A stretch of DNA of 64,000 bases from NCBI GenBank assembly GCA_963805795.1, contig CAWDVG010000001.1, forward strand, positions 930,001 to 994,000. Direction: 5' to 3'. Positions 17,981-27,553 of the stretch are shown here, piece by piece. Position 1 is the stretch's first letter, and each line of letters opens with the position of its first letter. Position numbers and translations under genes: made by a program. The notes below the pieces were generated by a model. The model saw only the letters and a list, made by a program, of their open reading frames with translations. It did not search any database and had not been told where the DNA came from. The DNA comes from CAWARU01 sp963805795 (GTDB taxonomy: Bacteria > Pseudomonadota > Gammaproteobacteria > UBA6186 > Azoamicaceae).

Positions 17981-18946
17981 ATGTGTTGTAGTTGTAGTTG
18001 GTTGCCCAAAAGTTGTCAGTGTTGTCATACCAGCAATGCAAAACAAACGAGTCAAGCAAAACATAAAACGGATATTAGCAAGGATGTTGATAGTAATAAG
18101 CCCTCACCCAGTTCCCCGATAATGGTTCGGGACCCTCAAAATCATGGAGCCCATACTAACAATACTATTAATGTAAATGCTGTTATAGTAGGGAGCCCAG
18201 CTGTCGCTGCTGCTAGTGCCATAGCCACAGCTGCCAGACCCCGAGACAGCATTTTAAATCTTCCTATTACAGTAGAACAACCCACAGCAACCCCAACCCA
18301 AGAACTGATTTCTCCCCCAAGCACCCCAAATTCTTTGCCCATCACACCGGCATTTTCCAAACAACAAGTTAATCCTAAACCTCTGTTTATCCCTCCTCAA
18401 CAACTGATGACTTATTTAATTCCCACTTCAAGAAGTACAGCAACAACCAGTTTAAATTCACCTTCTGGTTCTGGCCTAGCTCCAAGCCCAAACTCAAATC
18501 CAAATTCAAATACAGGTTCGCCCCCATGTGCAAGTCCAAATTTTGGTTTAGATTCAGGAATTCATCACGACAGCCAGCATTCTTCTTTTCCAAACCGAGA
18601 TAGTCTAATTTTGACGGGCGGACAGGGTATTTATAGCTTTATGCATAATTCCAGAGCTTCAACAGCAAGCTTGGCTTCAGATCAATCTCATCCATCTCAA
18701 ATACATTTTCAGAAGCCTTATAGCTCAAATACAAGCCCTCAAACCTTGAGAAAAGCCGCTAGTCCTACTCGTCCCATGAGATTACCTCCCATAGATTGGG
18801 AGCCTAAAAATTCACCACAAAGTCCTAAAGCCAATTTAGTAAGTCTGAGAACGCCAAGGGGTGGTACTGCAGTAATCAATGTTACCGCCGCAGCTATAAC
18901 ATCAACAGCAATGGTATCAGCTACTACAAACAAACAAATGTTATAA
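17981..18946 (+). CDS. Ser/Pro/Thr/Asn-rich disordered protein with Cys-rich N-terminus
   Basis: 321 residues with no known family. The N-terminus MCCSCSWLPKSCQCC has six Cys in 15 residues, and the rest is low complexity (Ser, Pro, Thr, Asn, Ala) with many SP/TP pairs. There is no membrane helix and no classical signal peptide or spaced lipobox. AAGGAG about ten bases upstream supports the ATG. Clustered N-terminal Cys is a feature of proteins palmitoylated by eukaryotic hosts, and SP/TP-rich regions are frequent targets of eukaryotic kinases, so an effector role is possible but only inferred. It is isolated: the upstream gap is 660 bases and the downstream gene is convergent. Confidence 0.7.
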   Translation: MCCSCSWLPKSCQCCHTSNAKQTSQAKHKTDISKDVDSNKPSPSSPIMVRDPQNHGAHTNNTINVNAVIVGSPAVAAASAIATAARPRDSILNLPITVEQPTATPTQELISPPSTPNSLPITPAFSKQQVNPKPLFIPPQQLMTYLIPTSRSTATTSLNSPSGSGLAPSPNSNPNSNTGSPPCASPNFGLDSGIHHDSQHSSFPNRDSLILTGGQGIYSFMHNSRASTASLASDQSHPSQIHFQKPYSSNTSPQTLRKAASPTRPMRLPPIDWEPKNSPQSPKANLVSLRTPRGGTAVINVTAAAITSTAMVSATTNKQML

Positions 18947-18968
18947 TTGAATTCATATTTAGATATTT

Positions 18969-20348
18969 TTAAGAAGCTTCGGATTGCTCCGTCAATACTA
19001 TTTTATCTAGTTTTTCTAGGCGTAAAGTATTTCGTTTATTCCAAAAATAAATGGGTATTCCAGTGACGGGGATTAAACAGGCCAGAGCTACCATTTTGAT
19101 GCCAGAGGCATAAAGTGCCCAAAGGCAGAACAATAAAGCAGTTAAGCCAATAACAATACCTAAACTATCTAAGCTTCCTTCTTTGCGAATTTTTTGCCCT
19201 AGGATTTTAAGATAACTTAATACCGATAGAACATAGACAAAAAGAAAGGCTGTAACTGATATATCAATAATTCTATTGATTTGATCCACCAAGCTTAAGT
19301 CGAGCATAAAAAACAAAATAGGCACAATTCCCAGTGAAGAAATGATAAGTCCCCAAAAAGGAGCGCCGGCTTTATTTTTGGTTTTAAAGAATTTCGGGAA
19401 ATGTCCATCTTCTGCGGCGCCTAATGCAATTTGTCCACTGGTAAGAATCCAAGCGTTTAGGGTACCCAAACAAACAATTGCGGCAGCAACGGAAATAATC
19501 CAATACCAATTCCCCCCAAAAATAATGGAGGCAGCGTCAGCAAAAGGTGCTTTTGACGCGACCAAAGCGGCAGGGGGTACCACGGCCATAATGACAAAGC
19601 TGCTAAAAATATAAACAAAAGCGACGATAAGAGTTCCTGCAACGATGGCCATTGGAATGGTTTTTTTAGGATTTTTGACTTCCCCAGCAGGTGCTGTAGC
19701 ACATTCCAAACCAATGAATCCCCAAATGGTTAAAAGTGCTGCAGCATTTAAGACTTGTAAATTGGGTTCTGGTGTTGGATTAAAGGGTACAAAATGATCC
19801 AAATTAAGATAAAAAAGGCCAAACAAGGGCACCAAAAGTAGTGGGACTAATTTTAGTAAGGTGAAAATAAACTCGGCTTTTCCAGCCCGATTAACGCCTT
19901 TTAAATTTAAAGCGGTAATAAAAAATAAAATCATAATTTCTAAGAGCAAATTTACAAGGGGGCTTTGCTGACCCCAAACTGGGGATAAATAAGTTACAAC
20001 AGAAATAATAACAACCGGTGTGCTTACCCAAGAAATGATCCAGTAGGTCCAGGCTGAAAAAAAGCCAAAAGCATTACCAAAAGAGGCTTCAATAAAGGTG
20101 TGTGGACCTCCGGTTTTACTGACTTCTGAAGACAATTTGGAGAAAACAAGAGCCAAAAGCAAAGCCCCAAAAGCCGTTATTAACCAACTGGAGAGCCCAA
20201 TAGCTCCAAAAACGGCAAGACTGGCTGGAATAAGGAAAATGCCAGAGCCTATTTGGCTACCGGCCACCAAGGAGGTTACCGACCAAAACCCGATTTTACG
20301 ATTTGCATTGGCATTAGCACTAGTTGTATTCTCAGTTGCCGGTAACAT
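18969..20348 (-). CDS. APC-superfamily amino acid permease / antiporter
   Basis: 459 residues, about 12 membrane helices. The first helix has the substrate-site glycine motif GSQIGSGIF, and the sixth has WGFIGLECATAPAGEV followed by NPKKTIP. These place it in the APC family near the basic amino acid/polyamine antiporters (AdiC, PotE, ArcD-like). An arginine- or ornithine-type substrate is plausible but not certain. The N-terminal 17 residues are Asn/Ala-rich and cytoplasmic. The ATG has AAGGTG about 11 bases upstream. The gene is monocistronic and divergent from 20586. Confidence 0.88.
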   Translation of the reverse strand: MLPATENTTSANANANRKIGFWSVTSLVAGSQIGSGIFLIPASLAVFGAIGLSSWLITAFGALLLALVFSKLSSEVSKTGGPHTFIEASFGNAFGFFSAWTYWIISWVSTPVVIISVVTYLSPVWGQQSPLVNLLLEIMILFFITALNLKGVNRAGKAEFIFTLLKLVPLLLVPLFGLFYLNLDHFVPFNPTPEPNLQVLNAAALLTIWGFIGLECATAPAGEVKNPKKTIPMAIVAGTLIVAFVYIFSSFVIMAVVPPAALVASKAPFADAASIIFGGNWYWIISVAAAIVCLGTLNAWILTSGQIALGAAEDGHFPKFFKTKNKAGAPFWGLIISSLGIVPILFFMLDLSLVDQINRIIDISVTAFLFVYVLSVLSYLKILGQKIRKEGSLDSLGIVIGLTALLFCLWALYASGIKMVALACLIPVTGIPIYFWNKRNTLRLEKLDKIVLTEQSEAS

Positions 20349-20585
20349 GTTGAATAATCACCTTTTTGTTAAAAAACCTGGTTCCATTATACTCTTTTTT
20401 GAAGTAAAAAAGCTAGAGAGATAATTCATAAGAATAGATTTATCAAACTATCTAAAAGCAAACGATTTAATTGAAAAAAATACTTAAAATCAAACGGTTA
20501 GATAATAAACGGGCACAATATTCTTTGAACTTTTAACTCCGCAATTAGTCTCATTTTTAAGTGCTTAAAGAGAAGTATATATATT

Positions 20586-23012
20586 ATGTCCAAAATGACA
20601 TCTGACGAATTATTTAAAGAAATAGAACTATTTAGTTTATTAGGCATAAAGAAAGAGGATGTCATTTTGACGCCTGGAAAAAAAGAAGGAGAGTACGATG
20701 CTAGAATGAAAGGCGAGCCTATTGAAAACAAGCTTGAACTCTATAAATTTTGCCAAATAAAACTGGAGGAGTATAAGGATAAATTATTAAAATTGCCTCG
20801 CACTGCCGAATATATTAAATTAAATGAAGACAATAATTTAGCAACAAATCTGTCAAAAAAAATATCTGAAGAAATTAAGGGATTAATGCCAAAAAAAATT
20901 TTAGACAAGGTAACTGGGCTTAATAAATCCTTGCAGGAAGATCGCTCATCATCTGACACATTGTTTAGTTTATTAAGCACGATAAAAGATTTAAAAACAG
21001 ATATTATCAAACAAGTAAAATTAATTCCTTCTCTCAAGCAGTTTATTCATTTCACTCTTCTTCAAGGGATACCAGGTTTAGCTATTTTGACTTTATACAT
21101 GCAGCGTTCATTGTTATCAAAATTAAGAGCGAAGGATAATGAGGATATAAAAGTCCAGGTTCTTGATAAAATATTGGATTTAGGCTCATTAAATAATACT
21201 TTTGCACAAAAAGTTGTAAACGCAAGGAAAACGCCGAACGAAATTAGTAAAATATTGCGAGATTTAGGTGACCCACCTAATACACAGCAAATATTTTTTG
21301 AAACGGATGAAAATGATGAATTCGGCCCCAAAAACCCAAAACAGCGAAAATCAAATGTGATTCTCAAAGGAAAAGAGGCAGTCAATCGAATAATAAAAGT
21401 GTTATCTAACCAAACTCTAACCCTAAAACAATCCGCTGAAATATTTTTAAGAATAAAGCTGGCTGCAACCATGCATTGGAGAGGGATAGGGGAAAAAGGT
21501 CATCAAGTGTTAAACACACAGATACGGAACTTTAATGGAAATCTCAGCAAAATTGCTAATGAAATAAAAATAATAAATACGGAGCTTGAGAAAATTATAA
21601 AGCGGGGTGACAGCGCTGAATCCAATGAATATAATGACAAATTACAAAAACTGGCCAAAAAAATAGCAGAATATGATGTATTAAAACAAGATTACAAGGA
21701 CTCTCAAGGGATAACCATTCGCATAGGCAAGCAGAAAGATAGAAGCCTTGCATCGTTATTGGATAAAAAAGGTAAAAAAGCATATGCCATGCTTAATACA
21801 ACAATTCTAATGCATGATAAATTGTTAAATCCACATCGTAAACTGCTGGCTTCAGTCAAGAACGATAAAGATGCGACAGCAAAAATGCTTGGGAAGGGAA
21901 AATTGTCCAAACAGCAAATTAATAAAGCACAGGTTAAAGCGAAGGAAGCACATCCTCCAAATGTCCCAAGCGCTAAAGGTTCAACACCACAAGCACAAAA
22001 AATACCATTAGCAATTCAGCCCAAAAGACCCGCACCAGCGATACCTACAACTCCATCCATCATTCATACCGCTGCTCTTAAAACATTAGCAGTTCCATCG
22101 AGGCCACCTCGACCTTCGGTAGTACCTACATTCTTACGACAGGCATCCTTAGGTGCATCCAGCGCACTCGGCACTTCAAAACCGGCGGCAGGCACAACCG
22201 CTACATCAGCAGATAATATAGGCCTTGGTCATAAAAGGCAGCGTTCTGCGTCATTACCCCAGCTTTCTTCTGCTGCTTCAGGTATCCCTAATGCCACGGA
22301 TGTTTCTAATGTCTCAGGCTCATCTGCTGCACAACAAAGTGAAGATTTGGCTAAACGAATGCAAGGTGTTATTTCTGCACCTAAAATAGAGTCACCCGAA
22401 TTACCTCAAAGTTCGAGTGCTGTGGTTAATGCTCATGTTACTCCGTCTGCAGATACGCATACTGCCTCTATACATAGAGGTTTCGAAGTCATTACAAAAA
22501 CACCCACTGAAATACATAAAATTCTTTCTCAATTTGTTACTACCAAAAGCAGCGAGAAAGATAATGAAGTGATGCAAGCTATAGAAGTTTCACCCCTGCT
22601 AACATCAGGGAATGGCAATGCCGTTGCAGTGGTTATTTCAAAAAAAATACCAGCCACAGAAATTAATGATAAACATATTGAAGCCCTATATAAAGTTGCC
22701 ATGGAAGCTTATCGTTCCGACCCCACTCAGCAGTTCACCATTAAAGGATTACAACCCGATAAAGCGATGGCACTTTATAACTTAATGAAAACGATACCTG
22801 ATCTGGTTCAAAAAACCAAAAGGGATGAGAACTCCCCACCTCCTATTAAAATTAGTTTTTCGGAATTGGTGATGAAAAATGCATTAATAGTGCAGACTAA
22901 GACCCAAGATAATAAATTAATAAAAACGATAGAAGATATGGTGAAAATTAATAAGCAATTTCAAACTGAACCAACAGCACCATCACATAACACTCCTAAA
23001 ACTGCTACATGA
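20586..23012 (+). CDS. Large helical protein with Pro/Ala/Ser-rich linker, unknown family
   Basis: 808 residues that I do not recognise. The first 440 or so are Lys/Glu/Leu-rich and helical, with a hydrophobic patch near 155-170 too short to be a sure membrane helix. Residues about 440-620 are Pro/Ala/Ser/Thr-rich and probably disordered, with a basic stretch GHKRQRSASLPQL. The final 180 residues form another mixed domain (QFTIKGLQPDKAMALYN). There is no signal peptide. A purine-rich GAGAAG precedes the start. A strong bidirectional terminator follows at 23066. The three-part build is common in translocated effectors of Legionella relatives; that role is inferred. Confidence 0.72.
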   Translation: MSKMTSDELFKEIELFSLLGIKKEDVILTPGKKEGEYDARMKGEPIENKLELYKFCQIKLEEYKDKLLKLPRTAEYIKLNEDNNLATNLSKKISEEIKGLMPKKILDKVTGLNKSLQEDRSSSDTLFSLLSTIKDLKTDIIKQVKLIPSLKQFIHFTLLQGIPGLAILTLYMQRSLLSKLRAKDNEDIKVQVLDKILDLGSLNNTFAQKVVNARKTPNEISKILRDLGDPPNTQQIFFETDENDEFGPKNPKQRKSNVILKGKEAVNRIIKVLSNQTLTLKQSAEIFLRIKLAATMHWRGIGEKGHQVLNTQIRNFNGNLSKIANEIKIINTELEKIIKRGDSAESNEYNDKLQKLAKKIAEYDVLKQDYKDSQGITIRIGKQKDRSLASLLDKKGKKAYAMLNTTILMHDKLLNPHRKLLASVKNDKDATAKMLGKGKLSKQQINKAQVKAKEAHPPNVPSAKGSTPQAQKIPLAIQPKRPAPAIPTTPSIIHTAALKTLAVPSRPPRPSVVPTFLRQASLGASSALGTSKPAAGTTATSADNIGLGHKRQRSASLPQLSSAASGIPNATDVSNVSGSSAAQQSEDLAKRMQGVISAPKIESPELPQSSSAVVNAHVTPSADTHTASIHRGFEVITKTPTEIHKILSQFVTTKSSEKDNEVMQAIEVSPLLTSGNGNAVAVVISKKIPATEINDKHIEALYKVAMEAYRSDPTQQFTIKGLQPDKAMALYNLMKTIPDLVQKTKRDENSPPPIKISFSELVMKNALIVQTKTQDNKLIKTIEDMVKINKQFQTEPTAPSHNTPKTAT

Positions 23013-23065
23013 TTGAGGACTGAGATTGGCAGTTAGTTCAAATATTTGACCAAACACATTGGAAC

Positions 23066-23100
23066 AAAAAAAAAGGCCATCATCATGATGGCCTTTTTTT
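23066..23100. terminator. Intrinsic bidirectional terminator
   Basis: Stem GGCCATCA / TGATGGCC with a TCA loop (23075-23093), flanked by nine A's on the left and a run of eight T's on the right. This is a textbook rho-independent terminator in both directions between the convergent genes 20586-23012 and 23132-23845. Confidence 0.9.
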
Positions 23101-23131
23101 GTTACAAGATAAAACGATAAAGTAAGTAACT

Positions 23132-23845
23132 TTATTTTGTTTTAGCCATGGTTGCCATACGTTTTTTCATTTCTTTTGGGGTAACATCTTCTATGTGAGT
23201 TGAAACAGCCCATCGATGTCCAAAGGGATCGATAATCGATCCAATTCTATCACCATAAAACATATCGGCAGCAGGTCTTTCGAGTTTGGCGCCCGCCTTC
23301 ACAGCCTTTTTAAGAACAGCATCGACCCCTTCCATATATAAATGAATTCCGACTGGGCTGCCGCCAAAACTGCCAGGGGCTTTGGCATTCATTTTAGGTG
23401 CTTCATCCGAGAGCATAATTTTTGAATCACCAATTATAATTTCTGCATGGGCAATTTTTCCATCGGGCATAGGCATTCTCATGAGCTCTTTGGCATTAAA
23501 GACTTTTTTGTAAAAGTTAATCGCTTTTTCTGCACCCTTAATAATTAAATAGGGGGTGATAGTTCGATAGCCTTTTGGGATGGCTGAAACCTGATTTCTA
23601 GATTTCAACTTAGGTTTAGATTTAGTATTTAACTTTGATTTTGTGCCTGTTTTGATTTTAGTCATTCTGGTTTTAGCTGTACTTTTGATATTGGCTTGGT
23701 TTTTAGCTTTTGATTTGGTTCTGATCTTTACATTCATCCGGCTTTTAGTTGCGGGTTTTATCTTTACTCTTGAACTTAATCTTAGCTTAGATTTAGAACC
23801 CATCTTCGATCTGGGTTTGGTTTTTAATTTTGCTCTTGCACGCAT
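23132..23845 (-). CDS. VOC/glyoxalase-fold protein with histone-like basic N-terminal tail
   Basis: 237 residues. The first 83 or so are almost entirely Lys, Arg, Ser, Thr and Asn in irregular repeats (KSK, TKS, KTR), like a histone H1 or Hc1 tail. The rest is a PhnB/YnfJ-like vicinal oxygen chelate domain (GYRTITPYLIIKGAEKAINF, KIAHAEIIIGDSKIMLSDE, IDPFGHRWAVSTHIEDV). The start is firm: AAAGGAG lies six bases upstream of the ATG, so the basic tail is translated. The tail could bind nucleic acid. A fusion of this kind is unusual. The substrate of the VOC domain is unknown. Confidence 0.87.
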   Translation of the reverse strand: MRARAKLKTKPRSKMGSKSKLRLSSRVKIKPATKSRMNVKIRTKSKAKNQANIKSTAKTRMTKIKTGTKSKLNTKSKPKLKSRNQVSAIPKGYRTITPYLIIKGAEKAINFYKKVFNAKELMRMPMPDGKIAHAEIIIGDSKIMLSDEAPKMNAKAPGSFGGSPVGIHLYMEGVDAVLKKAVKAGAKLERPAADMFYGDRIGSIIDPFGHRWAVSTHIEDVTPKEMKKRMATMAKTK

Positions 23846-23892
23846 AACATTCTCCTTTTAGTTCATCCACAATTGTAGCCGTATCCAAAGAA

Positions 23893-24019
23893 TATACCCA
23901 AAGCCTTTCAAGTTGCGACAAGGTGCCAGTGAAGGTTTGCAACGCAGCATACAAATTAGTATGTGAGCAGCAATAGCTTCGCAGGCAACACAGTCGCAGC
24001 TTCAAAGGCGAAGGGTATA
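23893..24019. repeat. 127-bp palindromic element, copy A
   Basis: Begins TATACCCAAAGCCTTTCAAG and ends with the imperfect reverse complement (AAGGCGAAGGGTATA). The centre has a hairpin CATAC-AAATTA-GTATG followed by TGAGCAGC. It is about 85 percent identical over its length to the copy inside tatD (37995-38119, opposite orientation), and equal in length and build to the copy at 58777-58903. It lies between the VOC gene and the aldolase gene. Confidence 0.88.
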
Positions 24020-24070
24020 TAACTTCCTAAATTGACATTTAACAATATTTTTAATCTACAAGCAAGCTAT

Positions 24071-25123
24071 TTACTGCTTCTCCAAATCGGCAGAATACTG
24101 CCCTTCTGCAGCTAGACTATTTAGTTTGGCTCTAAACGCAAAAATTTCCTGGGCTTTATTGGTATTGTCTGACTTTCCTGCCCATAGCTTTAGGCAAGGC
24201 TCCTGTAACGCGCGGGAATAGGAAAAACTCACATTCCAAGGAAGTTTTTTATTTAATTGATGCATAGCATTTAAATTTTGCGTGGCTTCTTCGGGGCTTT
24301 GGCCACCAGACAGAAAATTAATGCTTGGAACAGCAGCAGGTACGGTTCGCTTTAATGCGCAGATAGTGGCTACAGCGACTGTCTCGGGTTTGGCTTTTTC
24401 AAGACTCTTCTTACCGGGTATCACCATACTGGGTTTTAATATTGTGTATTCTAACAATACCTTATGTAACTGTACGGCATTGAAAACGGCATGTAATACA
24501 TGTTCAGATATAGTAAAACAGGTTTGCAGATCGTGGTCGCCATCAATCAATACTTCGGGTTCAATAATAGGGACAATCCCAAGGGCTTGGCAAACAGAGG
24601 CATAGCGAGCAAGTATCTCGGCATTGGTGTTGATGGCTAAAGTGGAAGGGGTATTTTTTGTGATTGAATAGACGACCCTCCATTTTGCGAAACGGGCACC
24701 TAGTTTTTTATAGTCTGCTAATCTTTCCGCTAAACCATCTAAACCTTGGGTAGTATTTTCATCTAGAGTACCTGTCAGATGAATTAATCCTTTATCTACT
24801 TTAATCCCTGGGACAATGCCCTGCTTATTTAATAATTCAGGAAAGGCAACCCCCTTACTACTTTTTTGCCCCAAAGTTTCTTCAAATAAAATCACGCCAG
24901 AAATATATTTTTCAATTCCGGGGGTTGTTAATAATAGCTCACGGTATTCTCTACGGGTTTCTTCTGTGCAAGGAATGTTTAAAACTGCAAAACGTTTTGA
25001 TATTGTAGCAGTACTTTCGTCCGCTGCTAGTAAGCCTTTTCCTTTGCTGGCTAAAGTTTCAATGGTGTTTTTAAGTTCTTGAATAGTTTGCTCGGGCAAC
25101 AATGTTTGAAAATTAAATGACAT
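24071..25123 (-). CDS. Class I fructose-bisphosphate aldolase
   Basis: Cleaves fructose 1,6-bisphosphate to dihydroxyacetone phosphate and glyceraldehyde 3-phosphate in glycolysis. It is the eukaryote-type Schiff-base enzyme: GKGLLAADESTATISKRF near the N-terminus, the active-site Lys in EYTILKPSMV, and FLSGGQSPEEAT. The start at 25123 (MSFNFQTLL) has AAAGAGG about nine bases upstream; a longer frame to 25165 is unsupported. Length is about 350 residues, which is normal. No zinc-site motif of class II enzymes is present. Confidence 0.93.
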   Translation of the reverse strand: MSFNFQTLLPEQTIQELKNTIETLASKGKGLLAADESTATISKRFAVLNIPCTEETRREYRELLLTTPGIEKYISGVILFEETLGQKSSKGVAFPELLNKQGIVPGIKVDKGLIHLTGTLDENTTQGLDGLAERLADYKKLGARFAKWRVVYSITKNTPSTLAINTNAEILARYASVCQALGIVPIIEPEVLIDGDHDLQTCFTISEHVLHAVFNAVQLHKVLLEYTILKPSMVIPGKKSLEKAKPETVAVATICALKRTVPAAVPSINFLSGGQSPEEATQNLNAMHQLNKKLPWNVSFSYSRALQEPCLKLWAGKSDNTNKAQEIFAFRAKLNSLAAEGQYSADLEKQ

Positions 25124-25362
25124 AAAATAGGCCTCTTTGCTTTCAGTTGAGCAGAATATTAGCACAGAATATTGTCCAAGATGTGAATCTGTGAGTTGAA
25201 AATGTTATAGGCAAAGAATGATATTAGCTTCATGAACCTGAAAATGAATGTGAACATGAAGAAAATTTTAGCCATACAAATTACTCAATCTATATCTTTT
25301 AGTAGAAATTGTGACTATAATAAAATCATCTTTGGGCTTTCGGATAATATGAGATTCAAAAT

Positions 25363-26613
25363 ATGTTTAATATATTCAAATTGAGATTCAATTCAAATAT
25401 CGCCATTTTATTGGGGCTTTTCCTGGGTGTTTTAACTGGTTTTTTAGATTACCCGCTACTTAATCAATCTGCTGATGTGATTTCCAAGATATTTATTAAT
25501 TTACTTAAATTAGTCAGCGCGCCGATTATTTTTCTTTCTATTCTTGCTACAGTATCGGGCATGAATAACATCAAAGAATTTAAACACATCAGCAAAAAAT
25601 TAATTAAGTATACCTGTTTAACCACCTATCTTGCAGCTTTGATTGCCTTTTTATTATATGTATTGTTTGATCCGGCCAATTCACATTTATCAACTCAAAA
25701 CCAAATGATAAATGCAGATGCCGGCAAAGGATATTTAAGCTATATATTGCAAACTATACCTTCTAATATTATTACTCCTTTTAGTGAGAATAATATTATT
25801 AGTGTACTTTTTCTGGCTATTTTATTGAGTCTCGCGACTTTAGCTTTACCAGAACAACAACGCGCAACCTTGCATAACTTTCTAGCCAGTATGAATGCTT
25901 TATTTATTAAGGTGGCCTCTTGGGTAGTACAACTGATACCAATTGCTATCTGGAGCTTTATCACCCTCTTTATTAAGGAAGTTCAAGCTGGATTGAATGT
26001 TAAACATATTTTCTTTTATTTACTCACCATTACTGCAGCCAACCTCATTCAAGGTTTTGTCATCTTACCTATTATTGTAAAAATGAAGGGAATTTCCCCC
26101 AGCAAACTTGCCTATCATATGCTCCCTGCCCTTTCATTGGCCTTTTTCTCAAAATCTTCCAGCGCAACCTTACCTATGACTATGCGCTGCGCCGAAGAGA
26201 GAGCGGGCATGCCCAAAAAATTATCGAATCTGGCTTTCCCACTTTGCACCGCCATTAATATGAACGGATGTGCTGCTTTTATTCTGACTACTGTTTTATT
26301 TGTATCCATGAGTAATGGCATGCAATATACACTTGTTGAAATGTTTATGTGGACTATCATTGCTACTATTGCTGCTATAGGTAATGCTGGTGTTCCGATG
26401 GGCTGCTATTTCCTTTCAACAGCTTTTCTGATAGCTATGAATGTGCCGCTTAATATTATGGCAATCATTCTGCCCTTTTATGCCTTGTTAGATATGCTAG
26501 AAACTTCTATTAATGTTTGGTCTGATTCCTGTGTCGTCGCTATGGTTAATCAAGAAATGCATGAGGTAGTTGATATAACGCAAGAAGAAGCCGAAGCGAT
26601 TGAGCAACCATAA
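25363..26613 (+). CDS. Dicarboxylate/amino acid:cation symporter (DAACS family)
   Basis: 416 residues, about eight helices plus two hairpins, in the inner membrane. Family motifs are seen: the Ser-rich hairpin FFSKSSSATLPMTMRCAEE, the NMNGCA sequence of helix 7, and the second hairpin GNAGVPMG with the substrate-contact segment LDMLETSINVWSD of helix 8. These fit the GltP/DctA-type sodium- or proton-coupled transporters. The exact substrate (glutamate, aspartate, serine or C4-acid) is not set by these motifs alone. It is the first of three same-strand genes (symporter, RidA, glutaredoxin), with 41 bases to the next. Confidence 0.9.
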   Translation: MFNIFKLRFNSNIAILLGLFLGVLTGFLDYPLLNQSADVISKIFINLLKLVSAPIIFLSILATVSGMNNIKEFKHISKKLIKYTCLTTYLAALIAFLLYVLFDPANSHLSTQNQMINADAGKGYLSYILQTIPSNIITPFSENNIISVLFLAILLSLATLALPEQQRATLHNFLASMNALFIKVASWVVQLIPIAIWSFITLFIKEVQAGLNVKHIFFYLLTITAANLIQGFVILPIIVKMKGISPSKLAYHMLPALSLAFFSKSSSATLPMTMRCAEERAGMPKKLSNLAFPLCTAINMNGCAAFILTTVLFVSMSNGMQYTLVEMFMWTIIATIAAIGNAGVPMGCYFLSTAFLIAMNVPLNIMAIILPFYALLDMLETSINVWSDSCVVAMVNQEMHEVVDITQEEAEAIEQP

Positions 26614-26654
26614 TTAACCTTTAGTCATTGCGACATTAAGCTATTTAGGTATGT

Positions 26655-27068
26655 ATGATGTTTAAAAGGGACTCCATTAGAAAAGTAGAAACCGAAAAAG
26701 CTCCCAAAGCTTTAGGCCCTTATTCACAGGCTATTATGGTGGACAACCTAGTTTTTATATCGGGACAAATTGGAATAGACCCAGCAATAGGTAAAATCTT
26801 GGAACAAAGCATTGAAGGCCAAACGCGTAGGGTTCTGAAAAATATTGAAGCAATTCTAGCTGCTGTATCACCTGGTTTAACTTTTGAACAGGTAGTTAAA
26901 TGCGAGATATTTATGCAGGATTTAAAGGATTTTCAAGCTATGAATAGTATCTATGAAGAGTTTTTCTCACACCCGATTCAACCAGCCAGACAAACCATTC
27001 AGGTTGCAAAGTTACCATCTGATGCCTTAATTGAAATTTCTTGTATTGCTGTTAAACCACCACTTTAA
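26655..27068 (+). CDS. ridA: RidA/YjgF-family enamine-imine deaminase
   Basis: Hydrolyses reactive 2-aminoacrylate-type enamines and imines released by PLP enzymes. Conserved stretches: APKALGPYSQAI near the N-terminus, FISGQIGIDP, and the catalytic Arg in PARQTIQVAKLP followed by ALIEISCIAV. Two ATGs (26655, 26658) are possible starts. Length of 137 is slightly long because of a basic N-terminal extension. It lies ten bases upstream of the glutaredoxin gene. Confidence 0.92.
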   Translation: MMFKRDSIRKVETEKAPKALGPYSQAIMVDNLVFISGQIGIDPAIGKILEQSIEGQTRRVLKNIEAILAAVSPGLTFEQVVKCEIFMQDLKDFQAMNSIYEEFFSHPIQPARQTIQVAKLPSDALIEISCIAVKPPL

Positions 27069-27077
27069 GGAATTTTT

Positions 27078-27332
27078 ATGAAAAAAGTTGTTATTTACTC
27101 TAAAGACTATTGCCCCTATTGTGATCGCGCTAAAGATTATTTCAAAAGCAAACATATCCCCTTTCAAGAAATCGATGTCACACACGATGAAGCGCTATTT
27201 GAAGAGATGCTAAAAAAATCAAATGGCCGTAGAACCGTTCCCGAAATTTTTATTGGCGATCATCATGTTGGTGGCTGGGATGATTTGAATGCTTTAATTC
27301 AAGACGGAAAATTGCAAGAATTATTAGAATAA
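27078..27332 (+). CDS. grxC: Glutaredoxin 3
   Basis: 84-residue thioredoxin-fold oxidoreductase that reduces disulfides with glutathione. Dithiol active site CPYC (residues 12-15), cis-Pro motif RTVPEIFIGD, and GG in HVGGWDDL match GrxC closely in length and order. AAGGAA lies about seven bases before the ATG. It is probably co-transcribed with ridA. Confidence 0.95.
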   Translation: MKKVVIYSKDYCPYCDRAKDYFKSKHIPFQEIDVTHDEALFEEMLKKSNGRRTVPEIFIGDHHVGGWDDLNALIQDGKLQELLE

Positions 27333-27553
27333 AGGGCTATTTGCCCATTGTTTCTCTCATATTGCCTTCCTAGAAAGGATATATAATAAAGTCTTTCTCC
27401 GCTAAATAACGAGTTTATCTTATCCAATAAACCTAATAATCTTCTTGTCAATTCCAATTACAGATCATTAACTTTGTTTGCAAGCTCACTGTCTTGTTTG
27501 CTAGTTGAAAAATATTACAAGTAAGGCTTGATTTTTGATAAATTACACATTAG

